This document shows positions 11,844-14,524 of a stretch of 14,524 nucleotides of DNA, piece after piece. The stretch covers positions 1 to 14,524 of the forward strand of contig JAUWXM010000022.1 of NCBI GenBank assembly GCA_030616365.1, read 5' to 3'. A model generated the notes under the pieces. It saw only the letters and a program-made list of their open reading frames with translations, ran no database searches and was not told where the DNA came from. The position numbers were made by a program, and so were the translations under genes. Within the stretch, counting starts at the first letter, position 1, and each line of letters starts with the position of its first letter. This stretch comes from a bacterium. GTDB lineage: Bacteria; UBP18; UBA7526.

Positions 11844-12671
11844 ATGAAATATCTCTTAGCTATGGATGTGGGAAATACCACCACAGCCATCGGTATTCTT
11901 AAAGGGAAAGAATTAGTTATCAACTGGCATGTCGCCACTCTGCGCCAGAGGAGTGCAGATGAGCACTATATTTTACTTGAGGGCTTATTTCGAAGCATCG
12001 GAACTTCAATAAGCGAAAGACGGGGCAAGCGAAGCGCGCCGTCATTCCGCTCTAATGAGATAAAGAGAGAAGATATAAAAGCCATGGTCATCTCCTGTGT
12101 TGTTCCTCCCATATTGAGCGCTCTGGAGGAATTAGCAAGAAAGTATTTCAAGATTAAGCCCTTAATCGTTAGCCCGGGGATTAAGACCGGGATAGCCATA
12201 AAGTATGATGATCCCAGAGAGGTAGGGGCGGATAGGATAGTCAATGCCGTAGCTGCCTACGAGAAATATGGTGGACCAGTAATCGTTGTTGATTTTGGCA
12301 CCGCAACTACTTTCGATGTTATTTCTAAAAGGGGGGAGTATTTGGGGGGAATCATTGCTCCGGGAATAGAGATCTCTTCTGATGCCTTGTTTGAGAAGGC
12401 GGCCAGACTTCCCCGGGTAGAAATTGTAAAGCCGAAGAAAGTGATCGGGAAGGATACGGTAAGTTCCATACAATCTGGATTAATCTATGGCTTCATTGGC
12501 CAGGTGGATGAGATTGTAAGAAGAATTAGTAAGGAATTGAGAAGCAAGCCAAAGGTTATCGCTACTGGTGGATTGGCCGGATTAATCGCCTCAGAATCAA
12601 AGACCATCGAGAAGGTAGATCCCCTCTTGACCTTAGAGGGCCTTCGCTTAATATATGAAAGGAATTTGTGA
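11844..12671 (+). CDS. coaX: Type III pantothenate kinase with an in-frame palindromic insertion
   Basis: Phosphorylates pantothenate, the first committed step of CoA synthesis; the type III enzyme is an ASKHA-fold kinase. From ATG 11844 (AGGAG 7 nt upstream) the protein is 275 residues against about 250-260 usually. Visible: DVGNT (8-12, phosphate loop), VVPPI (86-90), GADRIVNAVAAYEKYGGP (128-145, dimer and pantothenate site), VVDFGTATTFDVI (148-160, catalytic aspartate 150), GGIIAPGI (168-175) and ATGGLAGLI (250-258). Residues about 58-73 (SERRGKRSAPSFRSN) sit where relatives have a short loop before the strand AMVISCVVPP, and most are encoded by a family B palindrome. An in-frame ATG at 11826 lies between the predicted -10 and start site and has no ribosome binding site. 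The stop overlaps the next start (GTGA). Confidence 0.95.
   Translation: MKYLLAMDVGNTTTAIGILKGKELVINWHVATLRQRSADEHYILLEGLFRSIGTSISERRGKRSAPSFRSNEIKREDIKAMVISCVVPPILSALEELARKYFKIKPLIVSPGIKTGIAIKYDDPREVGADRIVNAVAAYEKYGGPVIVVDFGTATTFDVISKRGEYLGGIIAPGIEISSDALFEKAARLPRVEIVKPKKVIGKDTVSSIQSGLIYGFIGQVDEIVRRISKELRSKPKVIATGGLAGLIASESKTIEKVDPLLTLEGLRLIYERNL
12019..12043 (+). repeat. Family B palindromic element inside coaX, copy 3
   Basis: GACGGGGCAAGCGAAGCGCG followed by CCGTC; the ends GACGG/CCGTC pair. It differs from the 9212-9235 copy at compensating positions (A to G on the left, T to C on the right), so the stem is retained. It reads in frame as RRGKRSAPS. Confidence 0.85.
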
Positions 12672-13741
12672 TCGAGGTGCAGATCGGGATGATGGGGGCC
12701 TGGAATACCGATTCTGGGGCCTCGATACATGCCGAACTCATCGGAAGGGGATGGGCGGAGTTAGGGCATACTCTTACGGTATTCACTTTCTTAAAAGAAA
12801 GCTTCCATGGAACGGTCATTACTGGAGAGGATGAGGATTATCTCATCCGCTGCTTTTCTACCTCACGGGCCATCCCTCAAACTTTAGACCCCGCTCCCTT
12901 CCTTGCCTCTGATTATCAGTTCTTTGTAGGCCAAGATATAGGGATGGTGCCCAAGGACCTTTTAGGAGAGATATTCCCCCGCATAAAGAAGAAGGCCAGG
13001 ACCATAAATGTCATCCATGACGGAAGACTTTCCCCAGATCCTTCCTTTTACCAGTTTGATTGGGATGCCATCGTCTGTTTCGATGAGAGATATGCTGGCT
13101 TTCTAAAGAAGGCCTATCCCGAGGACAAAATCTTCATCATCCCCTATCCCTGCCATCCCTGGAAGTCGGGGAATAAGGAAGAGAATCGAAAAAAGCTCAA
13201 CTTACCTAAAGATAAGAAGATAATCTTCCTCTTTGGTCTGGCTTCAGTAAAGGGAGCGGAGGCTTTTCCCGCCTTAAAATCCTTGGCCAAGGAGTATCCC
13301 CTTAAGGTTTTAGTGGTAACCACCTATCCTCCTTCCCTGGAAAAATGGAGAAGGATTGCTCAGGAAAACCCATTTGTGGAATTGAGAGAGAAGATTCTGG
13401 ATATGGACGAACTCTATAGTTATCTTTATGCTTCTGATCTCTTTCTCTATAATAAGCCCTCCCTCCCTACGGTTGCTGTTTCCTCCACTGCCTATCAGGT
13501 TCTTGGTTCAGGTTGTCCCATGGTAGCCCTGCATTCGAACTTCGTTGAAGAATTCGGCAAGGCAATTATGACCTATGAGGATGAGAAGGGGATGGTAGCC
13601 AATATCAAGAGCGTTTTCGAAGATGATGAAAGATATAAAGAACTTATAGGGAAGCAGAAGAAGTATGTAGAAGAAAATTCAGGAATAAAAATAGCAAAAA
13701 AATTCATAGAACTATTTAAAAAACTTTCTTCTAAAAGTTAA
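12668..13741 (+). CDS. GT-B fold glycosyltransferase (GT4-like)
   Basis: A 357-residue protein with two Rossmann halves: the N-terminal GASIHAELIGRGWAELGHTLTVF (17-39, acceptor side) and the C-terminal KKIIFLFGLASVKG (173-186), ending in YLYASDLFLYNK and STAYQVLGSGCPMVA (about 252-287). The last stretch corresponds to the nucleotide-sugar binding segment of GT4 enzymes, but the usual Glu-x7-Glu is not obvious, so donor and family are uncertain. It is cytoplasmic, with no membrane segment. GTG 12668 overlaps the coaX stop and has AAAGGA upstream, implying translational coupling; ATG 12689, with GAGGTG 10 nt upstream, is an alternative start. The TAA stop is embedded in a repeat (AGTTAACAAGG). 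The GH130 phosphorylase 184 nt downstream suggests a shared oligosaccharide pathway. Confidence 0.8.
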   Translation: MIEVQIGMMGAWNTDSGASIHAELIGRGWAELGHTLTVFTFLKESFHGTVITGEDEDYLIRCFSTSRAIPQTLDPAPFLASDYQFFVGQDIGMVPKDLLGEIFPRIKKKARTINVIHDGRLSPDPSFYQFDWDAIVCFDERYAGFLKKAYPEDKIFIIPYPCHPWKSGNKEENRKKLNLPKDKKIIFLFGLASVKGAEAFPALKSLAKEYPLKVLVVTTYPPSLEKWRRIAQENPFVELREKILDMDELYSYLYASDLFLYNKPSLPTVAVSSTAYQVLGSGCPMVALHSNFVEEFGKAIMTYEDEKGMVANIKSVFEDDERYKELIGKQKKYVEENSGIKIAKKFIELFKKLSSKS

Positions 13742-13903
13742 CAAGGATACAAGTTAACAAGAAAATAAAGTATGCTTCAAGCCTCAAGTCGCAAGCCTCA
13801 GGCTTCAAATTACTGCGGGAATTGGATAATGAAGTATTTTTGGCCTGCAGCCTGTAGCTTGTAGCCTGAAGCCCCTAACTTGTTGACTTATCAACTTATC
13901 AAC
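13737..13903. repeat. Nested inverted repeats between the glycosyltransferase and GH130 genes
   Basis: The outer arms are 13737-13761 (GTTAACAAG, twice) and 13879-13903 (CTTGTTGAC, then TTATCAAC twice). The inner arms are 13774-13808 (GCTTCAAGCCTCAAG, AAGCCTCAGGCTTCAA) and 13842-13872 (GGCCTGCAGCCTGTAGCTTG, TAGCCTGAAGC). The arms are made of short units that have drifted, as in the element at 5600-5841. The stop codon of the upstream gene lies in the first arm. No reading frame of note is present. Confidence 0.75.
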
Positions 13904-13925
13904 TGATTTAAGGGAAGTTAGAAAG

Positions 13926-14524
13926 ATGCTGAAGAGATATGAAGGGAACCCCATCTTAAAACCCATCAAGGAACATAACTGGGAAGCGCGGTGTGTCTTT
14001 AACGCTGCCGTTTACTACCAGGAGGGTCTCCGACCCAGAGGGGTCTCTGCCCCGGCGGGAGTGCATATTGTCTATCGCGGGATGGGGTTTGATCAGATTT
14101 CAAAACTGGGATACGCTTTCAGCAAGGATGGCTATAAGATTGATAAGAGAATCGCTTATCCTATCTATGAACCAAAGGATGAGCTTGAAAAAAGAGGATG
14201 TGAGGATCCGCGATTGACCAGAGTAGGGGATAGGCTTTATATGACCTATGCGGGCTTTGACGGGAGGAAGGCCCATGTCTGTATGGCATCCATAAAGGCG
14301 GATGATTTCTTAAAAAATGATTGGAAGTGGGAGAGATATGGATGCATCCTTCCCGAGTTACCCGTTCCCAATAAGGATGATAAAAATGCCTGCTTATTTC
14401 CGGAAAAGATAAAGGGAAGATATGTTCTTATGCATCGTATTCCTCCCGATATCTGGATCTCTTATTCTGATGACTTAATTAATTGGCAGGACCATAAGAT
14501 AATCGCCCGTCCCAGAGAGGGCTT
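13926..14524 (+). CDS. GH130 family glycoside phosphorylase, 3'-truncated by the window edge
   Basis: The first 199 residues of a five-bladed beta-propeller enzyme. GH130 members phosphorolyse beta-mannosides (mannosyl-glucose, mannobiose, mannosyl-N-acetylglucosamine) to mannose-1-phosphate; some are hydrolases. Visible: NPILKP (8-13), WEARCVFNAAVYY (19-31), VHIVYRGMG (46-54), LGYAFSKDGY (61-70), CEDPRLT (92-98, with D94 the probable catalytic acid), YMTYAGFDG (105-113), DKNACLFPEKIKG (142-154), MHRIPPDIW (159-167) and SDDLINW (171-177). About 120-150 residues are missing. Residues 35-45 (LRPRGVSAPAG) interrupt a beta hairpin that is continuous in relatives and are encoded by a palindromic repeat. 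The start ATG 13926 follows AGGGA at 13911-13915. Substrate type cannot be decided, because phosphate-binding residues lie partly outside the window. Confidence 0.88.
   Translation, partial: MLKRYEGNPILKPIKEHNWEARCVFNAAVYYQEGLRPRGVSAPAGVHIVYRGMGFDQISKLGYAFSKDGYKIDKRIAYPIYEPKDELEKRGCEDPRLTRVGDRLYMTYAGFDGRKAHVCMASIKADDFLKNDWKWERYGCILPELPVPNKDDKNACLFPEKIKGRYVLMHRIPPDIWISYSDDLINWQDHKIIARPREG
14023..14060 (+). repeat. GGGTCTCCGACCC-type palindromic element inside the GH130 gene
   Basis: GGGTC-TCC-GACCC (14024-14036) forms a small hairpin and is followed by GAGGGGTCTCTGCCCC, where GGGG and CCCC can pair. It encodes LRPRGVSAPAG in frame between YYQEG and VHIVYR. Confidence 0.8.

Noticed and set aside
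13993..14217. A 74-codon + strand frame inside the GH130 gene
   Set aside because: It is a shadow frame of the clearly conserved GH130 coding sequence.
1..14524. Transposase, integrase, tRNA or rRNA genes
   Set aside because: I looked for these as drivers or targets of the repeats and saw no sequence supporting any of them.

Overview
The window comes from a bacterial chromosome of moderate-to-low GC. Its genes use AGA/AGG arginine and ATA isoleucine codons heavily, and its intergenic DNA is dense with short palindromic and tandem repeats. No gene identifies the phylum. The gene repertoire (citramalate synthase, type III pantothenate kinase, BirA with a DNA-binding domain, a GT4-like/GH130 pair) and the repeat style suggest an uncultivated, Omnitrophota-like or similar candidate-phylum bacterium. 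That placement is an inference and is weak.

Layout, all genes on the + strand: 1-1233 3' part of (R)-citramalate synthase (cimA); 1417-2340 AEC-family permease; 2350-5271 valyl-tRNA synthetase (valS), 9 nt after the permease; 5272-5864 a repeat-rich gap with a terminator and then a promoter; 5865-7844 uvrB; 8039-9157 a lipoprotein with a BtrH-type cysteine-hydrolase/acyltransferase fold; 9158-9461 a gap with two near-duplicate sigma70-type promoters; 9462-9731 small ArsR-type regulator; 9775-10659 nadC; 10687-11709 birA; 11844-12671 coaX behind its own promoter; 12668-13741 glycosyltransferase overlapping coaX; 13926-14524 5' part of a GH130 glycoside phosphorylase. The second promoter, the ArsR gene, nadC and birA look like one cofactor operon (NAD and biotin). 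coaX (CoA) and the glycosyltransferase are translationally coupled. The glycosyltransferase and GH130 suggest oligosaccharide or storage-glycan metabolism.

The outstanding feature is the repeats. At least nine kinds of short element are present, and many lie inside essential genes as in-frame insertions that add 10-30 residues to surface-loop positions of otherwise intact enzymes. ValS carries five internal insertions plus a repeat-derived C-terminal tail. NadC carries two plus a repeat-supplied stop codon. BirA, CoaX and the GH130 protein carry one each. One ValS insertion splits a CxxC zinc knuckle. The commonest type, (AGTCCAA)n, has a 7-nt period, so every forward frame reads the same stop-free heptapeptide cycle; this may explain why it is tolerated in coding DNA. 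A different palindromic element (core CCATTCGCGCGAATTCGC) sits just upstream of the ribosome binding sites of three successive genes. Several elements are nested inside others, which records successive insertions. No transposase, integrase or CRISPR array is visible, so any mobilising activity must act in trans or be replicative slippage or recombination.
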